A DNA stretch of 64,000 bases from Microcaldota archaeon (GCA_021818925.1 JAKASU010000002.1:1-64000); one strand, 5' to 3'; shown: positions 7,960-17,316, numbered from the stretch's first letter. The notes: generated from the sequence alone by a model not told the origin. Translations and numbers: made by a program.

Positions 7960-9123
7960 ATGGTAAAATATCTTGTAACTGCGGAGAGTGTGACCGAGGG
8001 CCATCCTGACAAGGTCGCAGACATAGTTTCTGACTCGGTGCTCGACGCGATAATACGCAAGGACCCGGCGGCGCACGTTGACTGCGAGACGCTGATAATG
8101 CAGGGCATGGTTGTCATAACAGGCCAGATAACCACGAGCGCGTACGTGAACATACCGAAGATAGCCAGGGATTCGCTCAAGGAGATAGGACTCGACAACG
8201 CGAAGGACGGCCTTGACTGGAACACGTGCGGGGTCATAACCTCGATAGAGGAGCAATCACCGGATATCGCACTGGGTGTGGACGAGAAGCAAGGTCTGGA
8301 CATCGGTGCCGGGGACCAGGGATTCGTTTTCGGCTACGCGTGCAACGAGACTGACGAGCTTATGCCGATGCCCACGATGCTGTCGCACAAGCTTGTCATG
8401 AGGCTCACCGAGTGCAGGAAGAAGGGAGTGCTTCCGTACCTGAGGCCTGACGGCAAGTCGCAGGTTACAGTAGAGTACGTTAACGGAAAGCCCAAACGCG
8501 TAGACACGGTGGTGATCGCGGCGCAGCACGGCAATGGCACAAGCATAGAGCAGGTGAGGCGCGACGTGATCGACAAGGTCATAAAATCAGTGATTCCGAA
8601 GGGCATGATAGACAAGAACACGAAGTTCATAGTCAACGGCACTGGCAAGTTCACCGTTGGCGGCACACTTGCAGACTCGGGCCTGACAGGCAGGAAGACA
8701 GTCGTAGACGGATACGGAAGCATCGGCAAGTCAGGAGGCGGCTGCTTCAGTGGCAAGGATCCCACGAAGGTCGACAGATCAGGAGCCTATTACGCGCGCT
8801 ACATAGCGAAGAACATCGTCGCTGCGGGACTGGCCGACACGTGCGAGGTGCAGATCGCCTACGCGATAGGCGTGGCGAAGCCGGTCTCGTTCTACGTTAA
8901 CACTCTGGGAACAGGGAAGGTGAGCGACGAGAAGATAGCGCAGATAGTCGAAAAGAACTTTGACATGCGCCCCGGAGCGATGATAAAGCAGCTCGATCTC
9001 CGGAGGCCGATCTTCAAGAGAACTGCGGCTTACGGCCACTTCGGAAGGGTCGGGCCTGAGTTCACATGGGAGAAGACGGACAAGGCCGAACTGCTAAGGA
9101 AGGAAACAAAGGCGAAGAAGTAG
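7960..9123 (+). CDS. metK: S-adenosylmethionine synthetase, bacterial/eukaryotic type
   Basis: It makes SAM from methionine and ATP. The 387-residue protein has the full set of bacterial MetK motifs: [10 protein letters not shown] near the N-terminus, [12 protein letters not shown] (methionine/ATP loop), [16 protein letters not shown] (phosphate loop) and AAYGHFGR near the end. Most archaea instead use a very divergent MAT, so this gene looks acquired from bacteria or is a lineage trait. A TATA box (TATATAA, about 7920-7926) lies 35 bases upstream, and a GGGGG stretch just before the ATG may help initiation. It is transcribed alone and converges on the S10 gene. Confidence 0.96.
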   Translation: MVKYLVTAESVTEGHPDKVADIVSDSVLDAIIRKDPAAHVDCETLIMQGMVVITGQITTSAYVNIPKIARDSLKEIGLDNAKDGLDWNTCGVITSIEEQSPDIALGVDEKQGLDIGAGDQGFVFGYACNETDELMPMPTMLSHKLVMRLTECRKKGVLPYLRPDGKSQVTVEYVNGKPKRVDTVVIAAQHGNGTSIEQVRRDVIDKVIKSVIPKGMIDKNTKFIVNGTGKFTVGGTLADSGLTGRKTVVDGYGSIGKSGGGCFSGKDPTKVDRSGAYYARYIAKNIVAAGLADTCEVQIAYAIGVAKPVSFYVNTLGTGKVSDEKIAQIVEKNFDMRPGAMIKQLDLRRPIFKRTAAYGHFGRVGPEFTWEKTDKAELLRKETKAKK

Positions 9124-9138
9124 AGGCAAGAAGCGCGA

Positions 9139-9444
9139 TCAGGAGAGCGTTATCTCGATCTGCACGGCATCTGGTACGGGTATGCGCATTATCTGCCTGA
9201 GCGCCTGGTCGCTGCCGTCTATCTCTACAAGCCACTTGTGTATCCTCATCTCCCAGTGGTCGTAGGTGTGCGAGCCGTCGCCGCACGTGGTCTTCCTTGT
9301 GGGTATGACCATGTGCCTCGTAGGAAGAGGTATGGGACCCTTGCTCTTGACGTTGATGCTCTTTGCTATCTCAACTATCTGCTTTGCTATGTCACGCGAT
9401 GAGGCCATGTTCTTGCTTATGAGCTTGATTCTCGCTACCGGCAT
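9139..9444 (-). CDS. rps10: 30S ribosomal protein S10 (uS10)
   Basis: The 101-residue archaeal/eukaryotic uS10 has the typical start MPVARIKLIS and the conserved GPIPLPTRHMVIPTRKT loop that reaches into the 30S head. It follows EF-1A by three bases, the usual archaeal order in the remnant of the str operon. It shares that gene's promoter, which lies more than 1.3 kb upstream. Confidence 0.97.
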   Translation of the reverse strand: MPVARIKLISKNMASSRDIAKQIVEIAKSINVKSKGPIPLPTRHMVIPTRKTTCGDGSHTYDHWEMRIHKWLVEIDGSDQALRQIMRIPVPDAVQIEITLS

Positions 9445-9447
9445 TCA

Positions 9448-10719
9448 TCAACCCTGCTTCTTCACTACGTCGAGTACCACTCCGGCAGCAACTGTCTGAC
9501 CCATGTCCCTTATGGCGAACCTGCCCAGCGCCTTGAAGTCGCTGAACTTCTCCACCACTATCGGCCTGCTCGGCTTTATCTTTACTATTGCAACGTCCCC
9601 TGTCTTGATAAACTCGGGGTTCTTCGCTGCTGTCTGGCCCGTCTTTGGATCCTTCTTCTCGCTTATCTCCGTTATTGTGCAAGCGACCTGCGCCGTGTGT
9701 ATGTGGAACACGGGCGAATATCCGACGGCTATCGCGGTGGGGTGGTTTATGACCACGATCTGCGCGGTGAACTCGTCCGCCACCGTGGGCGGGTTGCTCG
9801 CAGGGCCTATCACGTCGCCGCGGTGTATGTCCTTCTTGTCAACGCCCTTGATGTTGAAGCCTATATTGTCCCCGGGCTCGGCCTGCTGCAGCTGCTGGTG
9901 GTGCATCTCGATGCTCTTCACGTCGGTCTTCGCGCCGCTCGGCATTATGATTATCTGCTCCCCTGGCTTTATCGTTCCGGTCTCGACCCTGCCAACAGGC
10001 ACGGTTCCGAATCCCGATATGCTGTAAACGTCCTGGATGGGCAACCTCAGAGGCTTGCTCGTCTCCTTCTGCGGCACAGTGAACGTGTCGAGGGATCCGA
10101 GAAGCGTCGGGCCATTGTACCACGACATCTTGTCCGATTTCTCCTTCACGTTGTCACCCTGCAGCGCAGAGTAAGGAATGAAGAGTATCTTGCTGGTGTC
10201 GTATCCTATCGCCTTCAGGAAGTTGGACAGCTGGGCCTTCGTCTCCTCGAACTTCTTGGAGTCGTAGCCGACCGCGTCCATCTTGTTCACCGCCACTATG
10301 ATCTGGTTGATTCCCAGTATCTTCGCGAGCTGCGCGTGCTCCCTTGTCTGCGTCTGCACGCCTTCCTGCGCAGAGCACACGAGGACCGCAGCGTCCGCCT
10401 GGCTCGCTCCGGTGATCATGTTCTTTACGAAGTCCCTGTGTCCAGGGGCGTCTATTATGGTAAAGTAGTACTTCTGCGTCTGGAAGTCCTTGTGCGCGAT
10501 GTCTATGGTGACTCCGCGCTCCCTTTCCTCCTTGAGCTGGTCCATGACGAATGCGAACTCGAAAGTCGCCTTCCCAAGCGCCTTCGCCTCTTCCCTGAGC
10601 TTGTTCATGTCCTGCTCGCTGACAGCGCCAGCTGCGTACATGAGTCTTCCTACCGTGGTCGACTTTCCGTGGTCGACGTGGCCTATGAAGATCAGATTCA
10701 TGTGTGGTTTCTCTGCCAT
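9448..10719 (-). CDS. tuf: translation elongation factor 1A (EF-Tu homologue)
   Basis: A 423-residue GTPase that delivers aminoacyl-tRNA to the ribosome. G1 [10 protein letters not shown]3 DAPGHRDF and G4 NKMD are intact, followed by the two beta-barrel domains. The insertions match archaeal aEF1A rather than bacterial EF-Tu. It forms an operon with S10. A TATA-like element (ATTTAAATA, about 10815-10824) leaves a leader of roughly 70 bases, longer than most in this window. Confidence 0.98.
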   Translation of the reverse strand: MAEKPHMNLIFIGHVDHGKSTTVGRLMYAAGAVSEQDMNKLREEAKALGKATFEFAFVMDQLKEERERGVTIDIAHKDFQTQKYYFTIIDAPGHRDFVKNMITGASQADAAVLVCSAQEGVQTQTREHAQLAKILGINQIIVAVNKMDAVGYDSKKFEETKAQLSNFLKAIGYDTSKILFIPYSALQGDNVKEKSDKMSWYNGPTLLGSLDTFTVPQKETSKPLRLPIQDVYSISGFGTVPVGRVETGTIKPGEQIIIMPSGAKTDVKSIEMHHQQLQQAEPGDNIGFNIKGVDKKDIHRGDVIGPASNPPTVADEFTAQIVVINHPTAIAVGYSPVFHIHTAQVACTITEISEKKDPKTGQTAAKNPEFIKTGDVAIVKIKPSRPIVVEKFSDFKALGRFAIRDMGQTVAAGVVLDVVKKQG

Positions 10720-10917
10720 ATCTATCTACCAATAAACGTGATGATTTTCTAACGTAGGAGAGCAGAATTCAGAGAAATCGCCCCCTTAATCGATACTACT
10801 TAGCGGACAACGTATTTAAATGTTTGCGTGAAACGCCGTCGGCAAGTACCAGTATGCAGCTTCTGAAGGTCTCGGCCTGGAGTTGGTCTAAGACGTGAAG
10901 GGCGGGTTAGGAGTAGG
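10720..10917. other. EF-1A promoter/leader and toxin-gene 3' flank
   Basis: The first half holds the EF-1A TATA box and leader. The half next to the toxin gene shows no open frame, RNA fold or repeat that I can support. Confidence 0.5.
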
Positions 10918-11168
10918 TCAGCCGTAAACGTCATCATGATGGGCATAGTCCCCAATTATAATCTCATGGGCTGCTTCATCTATAGAATACGTAAGCACAA
11001 AACTTCCGAAATGTATTCTGTACAGACCCTTCTGCGGCGGATGAAGGGGTTTGTATCTGCGCGGATCCTCACGGACTTCGTTGATTTTCTTGTTTATTGC
11101 CTCTAATTGCCTTTGTTCTTTTTTCTAAGTTTAGAGAATATCTTGTCAACGTGTTCTCTAGATCCCAC
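10918..11168 (-). pseudogene. RelE/ParE-family toxin, frame broken at a slippery A-run
   Basis: The encoded toxin-like protein reads in two frames. The first, from a GTG at 11168, gives VGSREHVDKIFSKLRKK. The second gives EQRQLEAINKKINEV, then RRYKPLHP, GLYRIHFGSFVLTYSIDE and a C-terminal DYAHHDDVY. This is the pattern of archaeal RelE-type mRNA interferases. The switch needs a -1 shift exactly at A-AAA-AAG (11124-11118), the classic -1 slippery heptamer; equally, one extra A in the six-A run would restore a single frame. It is therefore either a recent homopolymer mutation, a sequencing error, or programmed frameshifting. The antitoxin gene lies directly upstream on the same strand. The first-frame start is uncertain. 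Confidence 0.75.
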
Positions 11169-11197
11169 AGAATAGGGAACGCTCGATGGATCGCCAC

Positions 11198-11437
11198 TTA
11201 CAGGTCATATCTCTTCCTGAAATCTTCTGCAGAACCCATGTGTATTATCTTTTCTTTCTGTATTTTCTTGAGTTTCCTTAGATAAGACGGCTTGACCCTG
11301 GGTTCAAAGACGAGTTCCTCATACTCCTCGGCCATCTTGTCTATAGCCTGCGACTTGTCCTTTAGGCCATGCGTGGCTTTGACTATCATCAATACTTTAT
11401 TGGCCTTATCGCTTATGTCAATAAGCGCCTTTACCAT
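11198..11437 (-). CDS. RelB-like antitoxin (DUF2683-type)
   Basis: A 79-residue acidic/basic helical protein starting MVKALIDISDKANKVLMIVKA, as in the archaeal DUF2683 family found beside RelE-type toxins. The N-terminal half should bind DNA as a ribbon-helix-helix-like dimer. The C-terminal half (PRVKPSYLRKLKKIQKEK) would wrap the toxin. It precedes the frame-broken toxin by about 30 bases. A palindrome overlapping its start codon suggests autoregulation. Confidence 0.8.
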   Translation of the reverse strand: MVKALIDISDKANKVLMIVKATHGLKDKSQAIDKMAEEYEELVFEPRVKPSYLRKLKKIQKEKIIHMGSAEDFRKRYDL

Positions 11438-11475
11438 ATTAATACCATATTAATATGGAGCTAATAGATATAAAA
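11434..11475 (-). promoter_or_regulatory. promoter and operator of the RelBE-like pair
   Basis: CCATATTAATATGG at 11445-11458 is a perfect palindrome, and its first eleven bases are repeated at 11434-11444 across the antitoxin start codon. A TATA-like TTTTATATC lies just upstream (about 11467-11475). Spacing puts the operator at the transcription start, typical of toxin-antitoxin autorepression. Confidence 0.65.
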
Positions 11476-11571
11476 GACTTTGCGTAGGTCAACCCTCTCG
11501 CTAGAAGGAAGGCCTCGGTTGGGAGCCTGGCCTGGCCCTGACGCATGCATGTTTTGGCTGCGATAGGAAAG

Positions 11572-11640
11572 CTATTTATACTTTTAACAGACAATTCACT
11601 TAACTTGTTCTCCCGCAAGTACTGCAGTTTTGCAGGAGGG
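11572..11640 (+). promoter_or_regulatory. promoter and double-hairpin leader of the L1 operon
   Basis: A TATA box (CTATTTATAC, 11572-11582) predicts a start near 11603. The leader can form two adjacent hairpins, ACTTG/CAAGT (11603-11620) and CTGCA-GTTT-TGCAG (11622-11635), directly before the Shine-Dalgarno-like GGAGGG (11635-11640). L1 is known to repress its own mRNA in bacteria and methanogens; that this leader is its target is inference. Confidence 0.5.
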
Positions 11641-11645
11641 ATTTA

Positions 11646-12281
11646 GTGCTGGAAGAGAAGTACCAGGAGTTCGAGAAGTTCATCGAAGAGAATAAGAACC
11701 AGAGGAAGTTCGAGCAGAGCGTAGAGCTTGCGATAAACTTCAAGGGGGTGGACTTCTCCAAGCAGGCAAATAGGCTTAATGTCGACGTGCTGCTTCCGAA
11801 CGGGCGCGGCAAGACCAACAAGCTTGCGATTTTTGCAACGGACAAGAACTTCATCGAGGCCGCCAGCAAGAATGGAATAGAAGTCATAGACGGCAACTCG
11901 CTTCCCACGATAGCGACGGACAAGGAGCGAATGAACTCTCTTCTCAACTACGACCTGCTGGCCCAGCCGAATCTCATGCCGAACATAGCGAAGCAGCTCG
12001 GACCCTTCCTCGGACCAAGGAACAAGATGCCGAAGCCTGTAATGAGCATGCAGGACATGGGAAGGGCAGCCGGAGAGACCAACAGGCGTATAGCGATAAA
12101 GAACAGGGGCAGGTTCCTGCCGACGGTTCACTGCGTAGTTGGCAGCGAGAAGATGGAAGCCAGGAAGATCTACGACAACATAAAGGAGGTAATGACCGAT
12201 GTTGACAAGGCGGTGGGCTCGAACAGGATAAGGAGCGTTTATGTCAAGCTGACTATGAGCAAACCGCTCAAGCTGGTGTAA
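11646..12281 (+). CDS. rpl1: 50S ribosomal protein L1 (uL1)
   Basis: The 211-residue L1-stalk protein shows the archaeal pattern NRLNVDVLLPNGRGKTNKL and the core GPFLGPRNKMPKPV. Translation starts at GTG 11646, just after the GGAGGG site. It is the first gene of the L1-L10-L12 operon, with two bases before L10. Confidence 0.97.
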   Translation: MLEEKYQEFEKFIEENKNQRKFEQSVELAINFKGVDFSKQANRLNVDVLLPNGRGKTNKLAIFATDKNFIEAASKNGIEVIDGNSLPTIATDKERMNSLLNYDLLAQPNLMPNIAKQLGPFLGPRNKMPKPVMSMQDMGRAAGETNRRIAIKNRGRFLPTVHCVVGSEKMEARKIYDNIKEVMTDVDKAVGSNRIRSVYVKLTMSKPLKLV

Positions 12282-12283
12282 TC

Positions 12284-13126
12284 ATGACGATGGTCAAGGC
12301 TCAGAAAGTAGAATACGTGAAGAAGCTGCAGAAAGAGATAGCGAGCTACAAGACCACGGCTGTCATGCCCATAGACGGAGTGCCGGACAGGCTGCTCCAG
12401 AAGGTCAGGAACAACCTGAAGCCAGATGCGCGCATGGTGATAGCCAGGAAGACACTGCTCTCAAAGGCGCTCGGAAAGGACAAGCTGGCTCACCTGGAGA
12501 AGAGCATGGGCAACAACTTCGCGCTTGTGCTCTCGAACAAGGACCCCAGCGAACTCTACGCGAGGATACACTCGAACAAGCTGAGGCTCGGGGCAAAACC
12601 GAACCAGATGGCTCCCGACGACATAACCATAGAGCCGGGCGAGACGAGCGTTGCTCCGGGCCAGACAGTCACGGAGCTGAAGAGCGCGGGCATAGACGTA
12701 AAGATAGAGAAGGGGAAGGTGGTCATATCTAAGAGGAAGGTGCTCGTTGAAAAGGGCAAGAAGATAAGCGGCGCGGTGGCTAACGCGCTCAAGATCCTGG
12801 ACATAAAGCCCTTCGAGATAGCACCGAGGCTCAGCGTCGCGCTGGAGGGCAACCTCCTTTACAACGACATCGCGCTGAGCGTGGACCAGGAGTTCGTCCG
12901 CAGCGAGATAATGAGGAACTTTGCGGAGGCGAACGCGCTCAGCCTGGACAGGGGCATAGTCACGCAGTATAATGCCGACATCTTCATAATGCGCGCCTAC
13001 AGGGGCGCGATCGCAGTGGGCCTGGAATCGAAGGCTCCGGAGGACGAGATAGTCAAGCTGCTGGCCGCAAAGGCCGCGGCGCAGGCAGGGGAACTCGCAA
13101 ACAAGGCGGGTGTTGATACTAAGTAG
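12284..13126 (+). CDS. rpl10: 50S ribosomal protein L10 / P0 stalk protein (uL10)
   Basis: The 280-residue uL10 binds 23S rRNA through its N-terminal domain (residues 1-110) and carries L12 dimers on the long C-terminal helix. The archaeal-specific insertion domain (residues about 110-190, VAPGQTVTELKSAGIDVKIE) is present. It ends in an alanine-rich helix but lacks the usual acidic P1-like tail, stopping at AGVDTK. ATG 12284 is used; an ATG two codons later is equally possible. Confidence 0.96.
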   Translation: MTMVKAQKVEYVKKLQKEIASYKTTAVMPIDGVPDRLLQKVRNNLKPDARMVIARKTLLSKALGKDKLAHLEKSMGNNFALVLSNKDPSELYARIHSNKLRLGAKPNQMAPDDITIEPGETSVAPGQTVTELKSAGIDVKIEKGKVVISKRKVLVEKGKKISGAVANALKILDIKPFEIAPRLSVALEGNLLYNDIALSVDQEFVRSEIMRNFAEANALSLDRGIVTQYNADIFIMRAYRGAIAVGLESKAPEDEIVKLLAAKAAAQAGELANKAGVDTK

Positions 13127-13137
13127 GTGAAACAAGA

Positions 13138-13443
13138 ATGGAGTACATATACGCTGCTCTTCTGATAGACGCAGCCGGAAAGGAAGTGACTGAGGACAGC
13201 ATAAAGAATGTTGTCAAGGCGGCTGGGGAACAGCCAGACGAGGCAATGGCAAAGTCTGTGGCCAACGCTCTGAAAGGCGTCAACATAAAGGACGTCATAA
13301 AGAACGCGCAGACAATGCAGGCTGCGGCTGCACCAGCGGCGTCACCGGCACAGGCGGCGGCCAAGAAGGAGGAGAAGAGCGAAGCTGAGGAAAAGAAGAG
13401 CGAAGAAGAAGCGGCAAGCGGTCTCGCAAGCCTCTTCGGTTGA
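13138..13443 (+). CDS. rpl12: 50S ribosomal protein L12 / P1 (aL12)
   Basis: A 101-residue archaeal P1-type stalk protein. An N-terminal helical dimerisation domain (MEYIYAALLIDAAGKEV) is followed by an alanine-rich hinge, a Lys/Glu-rich segment and the C-terminal GLASLFG that contacts elongation-factor GTPases. It completes the L1-L10-L12 operon and overlaps the start region of the following peptidase gene. Confidence 0.97.
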   Translation: MEYIYAALLIDAAGKEVTEDSIKNVVKAAGEQPDEAMAKSVANALKGVNIKDVIKNAQTMQAAAAPAASPAQAAAKKEEKSEAEEKKSEEEAASGLASLFG

Positions 13444-13448
13444 GCTTG

Positions 13449-14531
13449 ATGGAGAGGAACTGGCAGCGGGCTAGGCTCGGCAAGCTGTTCAGGAACCTCG
13501 GGGGAGTGGAAGCCATACTTCTCGCCAACGAGAACGGCTTCGACCCCAACTTCCGTTACCTCACCGCGTTCCGCAGCGGGCTCTTCGAGGGCTCGATACT
13601 TGTAGCGACGAGAAGCAGGCTATTTTTGATAACATCGCAGCTGGAGTACCAGACCGCGATGGACCAGAAGACTTCTTCTATGATAGTGATAAGCAGCTCT
13701 GAAGGCGCCGAAGCCGTGAGGAGGCGCCTGAAGAAGCTCATCGGAGGCAAACGCATAGGCATAAACGCGCACATGCTGCCCGTTGCCGCTTACAAGAGGC
13801 TCTCTTACAGGTACAAGCCTAAGAAGATGATAGACGTGAGCGAGGCGCTGCTCAAGACCAGGCTCGTAAAGGACGAGGGGGAGATAGGAGAGATAAGGAA
13901 GGCGGCGAAGGTTACGAAGACAGCAATGCGCATGATACGGAAGCACTTCAAGGCTGGCGTGACCGAACTAGAGCTCGCCGCTAGGTTCGATTTCATACAG
14001 ATGTCGCTTGGCGCTAGCAGGCCTTCGTTCGACACAATAGTCTGCTTCGGAAAGAACGCGGCGCAGCCGCACCACTCTCCTGACGGCACCAGGCTGAGGA
14101 AAGGCGACTTCATACTGATAGATGCGGGAGCGAAGGTGAACAATTACTGCTCAGACATAACGAGAACCTTTGTCTTCGGGGGAAAGGCGAATGCAAGGCA
14201 GAAGGAGATGCTGAAGCTTGTAGCCGACGCCCAGAAGGCTGCGATAGATGCGATAAGGCCCGGGAAGGACGGAAGAAAGATACACGCGATTGCTGCAGAC
14301 ATGATAAACGGCTCCTACGGGGGCAGGTACAAGGGCAGGTTCATACACGCGCTCGGCCACTCGGTGGGGTTGGAGGTGCACGACGGACCGGGTTTCAGCC
14401 CTGGCGAGAAGAACATACTCGCACCGGGAATGGTGATAACTGCCGAGCCCGGAGTCTACCTTCCTGGTTTCGGAGGGGTGAGGTTCGAGGACGACGTGCT
14501 CGTAACAAAGAAGGGCCACGAGCTCCTTTGA
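13449..14531 (+). CDS. M24-family Xaa-Pro peptidase (PepQ-like)
   Basis: A metallopeptidase that would cleave X-Pro bonds. The N-terminal creatinase-type domain (residues about 1-125) is followed by the pita-bread catalytic domain. All five metal ligands are visible: Asp in IDAGAK, Asp in CSDITRTF, His in LGHSVGLEVHD, Glu in TAEPG and Glu in RFEDD. Initiation is probably at ATG 13449, giving 360 residues; TTG codons at 13440 and 13446 are alternatives. It lies directly after the L12 stop, so it may be read through from the ribosomal operon. It converges with the M1 aminopeptidase gene with no gap. Confidence 0.93.
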   Translation: MERNWQRARLGKLFRNLGGVEAILLANENGFDPNFRYLTAFRSGLFEGSILVATRSRLFLITSQLEYQTAMDQKTSSMIVISSSEGAEAVRRRLKKLIGGKRIGINAHMLPVAAYKRLSYRYKPKKMIDVSEALLKTRLVKDEGEIGEIRKAAKVTKTAMRMIRKHFKAGVTELELAARFDFIQMSLGASRPSFDTIVCFGKNAAQPHHSPDGTRLRKGDFILIDAGAKVNNYCSDITRTFVFGGKANARQKEMLKLVADAQKAAIDAIRPGKDGRKIHAIAADMINGSYGGRYKGRFIHALGHSVGLEVHDGPGFSPGEKNILAPGMVITAEPGVYLPGFGGVRFEDDVLVTKKGHELL

Positions 14532-17084
14532 TCAGGAGTTCTTGCCCACGAACCTGATGTTTATCTCTATCCCCTCAAGCGTCTGGGCTATGTCCTTCTT
14601 TATGTCGTTCCTCACGTTCTCCTTCTTCGAGAAGAAGTTGCGTATCTCCGAAAGCGTGCCCGTGTCCTGCGCCGCGCGCAGGTTAACGACATAAGCTTTC
14701 AGCAGATGCGTTCCCGGCGCGTTGTCTTTCATCAGCCTCTTCCAGTTGTCTCTCGTCCATTCCCATATCAGATCCCTGCCTACAGGGTTCGAGGCAACGT
14801 TGGCAGGGGTTATGTAGATGTCCTGGTACCTTACCGCTCCTGACATGGAGAATTCAAGCGCGGTTTTGAGCAGCTCAGATTCGCGGAAGCCGCCCAGGCT
14901 CGCCTGCAGCCTTATCCTGTCCTCAGGCAGCTCCGCCTTCTTGAACATCCCCTTGATCGCCTTGAAAGTTTCCTTGTCTCCGTTCCATGCGCAGGTCCTG
15001 TATACAGCGCTCCTGAGGTCTGGGTTTACGGGTATGCCTTTGCTCGCCCCTTCGAACAGCTCCACACACTTCGCCACCACATCCTTATCGCCGCACGTGC
15101 CGAGCGCTGCGATGGTCTGGCTCCTCAGCATCGTCGTTACGCTCCTCTCGCCCTTCTTTTTCTCCCATCCGAGCTGGTCAAGGAGCCTGCGATGGTATCT
15201 GGAGCTGAGCCCCACTATCCTGCTGTATGCGCGTTCCCCGTAAAACCTGTACATGAGCCCGCTAAGATGGCTTGAGAGGCTCTCGTTCAGCGGATATGCT
15301 GAGTCGAAGCAGTAGCGCTCCGCGAAATCCAGATACCCGCTAAGAGATATCTTGCACGCTCGCGCAAGAGAGAAGAGATCGTTCTCCACACCGAACGCGT
15401 CGAGCGGGGCGAGTTTCTTTTCCTTTATAAGGCTTCCGAGCATGCGCAGCTGGTCTTCGGGATAGCTTACCCTGTATATGCCCTTCTGCGAAAGGTTGAG
15501 CTTGGCGTACGCGCCGCCTTGAGATTTCAGCTTCGCTTTCTTCTTGTCGAAAAGTATGAAACCGCCGGTGCCTCCGATGTCATAGTGCAGCGGGATGGGC
15601 CAGACCTGGCTGCTTTTCTCCCTCTCGAGCAGCAGGAACCTTTCCTGTTCAAGGTCAAGAGTGTTGTCTGCGCCCTGCTTCACGTTTACAACGGGATACC
15701 CTGGCTGGTCTACCCAGTAGCCAGCAACCCTGCCGACGTTTATCCTCTTCCTGTCCCTCTTTGCCGACCTGTCGAGAGAGTTCCAGAGATCGTATGTCGT
15801 GGCGTTGCCGTACTTGTGAGCTGAGAGGTATGCGTGCAGCCCCTTCCTGAATGTCTCTGGCCCTGCGTAATCCTCGATCATTCCGAGCAGGCTTCCGCCT
15901 TTGGCGTAGCTTATGTCGTCGAACACCTGGTTCACCTCGCCTGGCTCGTTTACGAAGACGTTTATCGGGTGCGTGGTGTTGAGCTGATCGGCCGCAAGCG
16001 CTGCGTCGGTGTTATCTAAAACATACTGAATATCCGAATCCCACTCCGGGTAGGCCGAGTCCACGGCCTTGTAGCTCATGAAAGTGGCGAAGCTCTCGTT
16101 CAGCCAGAGGTCGTTCCACCAGTGCATCGTCACGAGGTCGCCGAACCACTGGTGCGCTATCTCGTGCGCGACAACGCTAGCTATTCGCTGCATAGTGGCA
16201 ATCGATGATACCTTCCTGTCCCCGAGCAGGTCTATCTCTCGGAACGTTATTGCTCCCCAGTTCTCCATCGCTCCAGCGCTGAAGTCAGGTATGCCTATGA
16301 GGTCGAGCTTTGGAAGCGGGTACTTAATGCGGAAGTATCCCTGGTAGTATGCGACGGATTTCTTCGCGAACTCCATCGCAAGCTTGGCATATTTTATCTT
16401 GCCGGGCACGGTGACGATCCTGAGCTTGAGCCCGCCGAGGCTGCCGTTAAGGTACTCATACTTTCCAACACCGAGGTAGAGAAGATACGGGGACATGCGC
16501 GGGGTGGTGTTGAACGTGACAATCTTCCTGTTTTTGCCGCGGGGTTCCGTCTTCTTCACGGGCATGTTGGACAGTGCGTCCAGCGACTTGTCTAGTATTA
16601 TGTGGACGTCGAATGTGGCCTTGAATTCGGGCTCGTCGAAGCACGGGAACGCGTGCCGGGCATCGGCAGGCTCGAACTGAGTGGTCAGTATGTAGCCGGT
16701 CTTGCCCCTGTTCGTGTACTTGCTCCTGTAGAATCCGTAAAGGCCGTCGTTGTTTTTGCCGGTGAATCTGAGAGACAGCAACACTCTTCCTGAAAGCTTG
16801 GAGGGGAAGCGGAGGGTCACCTCCTGCTCCTTTACATTGTATGAGATCCTGGCCTTTGCCTTTTTGCCAGACAATGTGACAGAGGCTTCTTGTATTTTTA
16901 TCTCACCGGCGTTCATTTTTATGGCGCTCGCCGGCTTTCTTATCTTGACACTTACGGTTTCGGTGCCGCTGTAGGCGAACGTCTTGAGATTCGTGTCGAA
17001 AGTCAGGTCGTAGTTCAAGGGAATTACGTTCTCCCCCAGGGTCTTGTGCTTGCTTGTATCCATCCTATCAGCGATTACTCGCAT
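14532..17084 (-). CDS. M1-family zinc aminopeptidase (tricorn-factor-like)
   Basis: An 850-residue cytoplasmic aminopeptidase that removes N-terminal residues from peptides released by the proteasome. The exopeptidase motif GAMENWG and the zinc site HEIAHQWFGD followed by WLNESFA are intact. The N-terminal beta-saddle and the C-terminal alpha-helical domain are both complete. There is no signal peptide. The first ATG gives MRVIADRMDTSKHK; the ATG seven codons later is a plausible start. With the convergent M24 gene it forms a small peptide-degradation block. It shares a divergent AT-rich promoter with a small gene. Confidence 0.96.
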   Translation of the reverse strand: MRVIADRMDTSKHKTLGENVIPLNYDLTFDTNLKTFAYSGTETVSVKIRKPASAIKMNAGEIKIQEASVTLSGKKAKARISYNVKEQEVTLRFPSKLSGRVLLSLRFTGKNNDGLYGFYRSKYTNRGKTGYILTTQFEPADARHAFPCFDEPEFKATFDVHIILDKSLDALSNMPVKKTEPRGKNRKIVTFNTTPRMSPYLLYLGVGKYEYLNGSLGGLKLRIVTVPGKIKYAKLAMEFAKKSVAYYQGYFRIKYPLPKLDLIGIPDFSAGAMENWGAITFREIDLLGDRKVSSIATMQRIASVVAHEIAHQWFGDLVTMHWWNDLWLNESFATFMSYKAVDSAYPEWDSDIQYVLDNTDAALAADQLNTTHPINVFVNEPGEVNQVFDDISYAKGGSLLGMIEDYAGPETFRKGLHAYLSAHKYGNATTYDLWNSLDRSAKRDRKRINVGRVAGYWVDQPGYPVVNVKQGADNTLDLEQERFLLLEREKSSQVWPIPLHYDIGGTGGFILFDKKKAKLKSQGGAYAKLNLSQKGIYRVSYPEDQLRMLGSLIKEKKLAPLDAFGVENDLFSLARACKISLSGYLDFAERYCFDSAYPLNESLSSHLSGLMYRFYGERAYSRIVGLSSRYHRRLLDQLGWEKKKGERSVTTMLRSQTIAALGTCGDKDVVAKCVELFEGASKGIPVNPDLRSAVYRTCAWNGDKETFKAIKGMFKKAELPEDRIRLQASLGGFRESELLKTALEFSMSGAVRYQDIYITPANVASNPVGRDLIWEWTRDNWKRLMKDNAPGTHLLKAYVVNLRAAQDTGTLSEIRNFFSKKENVRNDIKKDIAQTLEGIEINIRFVGKNS

Positions 17085-17142
17085 CTCGTATTGCTGAATT
17101 AAGTTTTATATGATTATAACCCAGAATACCTTAGGCGGATAC

Positions 17143-17316
17143 GTGAGAAGGGAAGACAGGCTCAGGGACATGCTGAAGTACCACACCCAGATGGTGGACA
17201 GGCTGAAGCGCGTCGACCTTGGCAGACTGTCAGAGAAGCAGCTGAACACTCTCGAGAATACGCTTGAGCACCTTGAAAGCTACGCGCTGGTGCACGTAAA
17301 AGCGAAGAGGAAGTGA
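17143..17316 (+). CDS. small coiled-coil-like hypothetical protein
   Basis: Not recognised. From GTG 17143 the product is 57 residues, highly charged and helical (LRDMLKYHTQMVDRLKRV, then LSEKQLNTLENTLEHLES). The frame is open back to an ATG at 17110, but that ATG lies inside the TATA-like TTTTATATG, so the GTG about 35 bases downstream is preferred. A ferredoxin gene follows 64 bases later with its own promoter. Confidence 0.6.
   Translation: MRREDRLRDMLKYHTQMVDRLKRVDLGRLSEKQLNTLENTLEHLESYALVHVKAKRK

Noticed and set aside
9697..10752. A 351-residue plus-strand frame antisense to EF-1A
   Set aside because: It mirrors EF-1A codons in the opposite strand, is Arg/Leu/Val-rich and matches nothing; G/C-rich third positions create such shadows.
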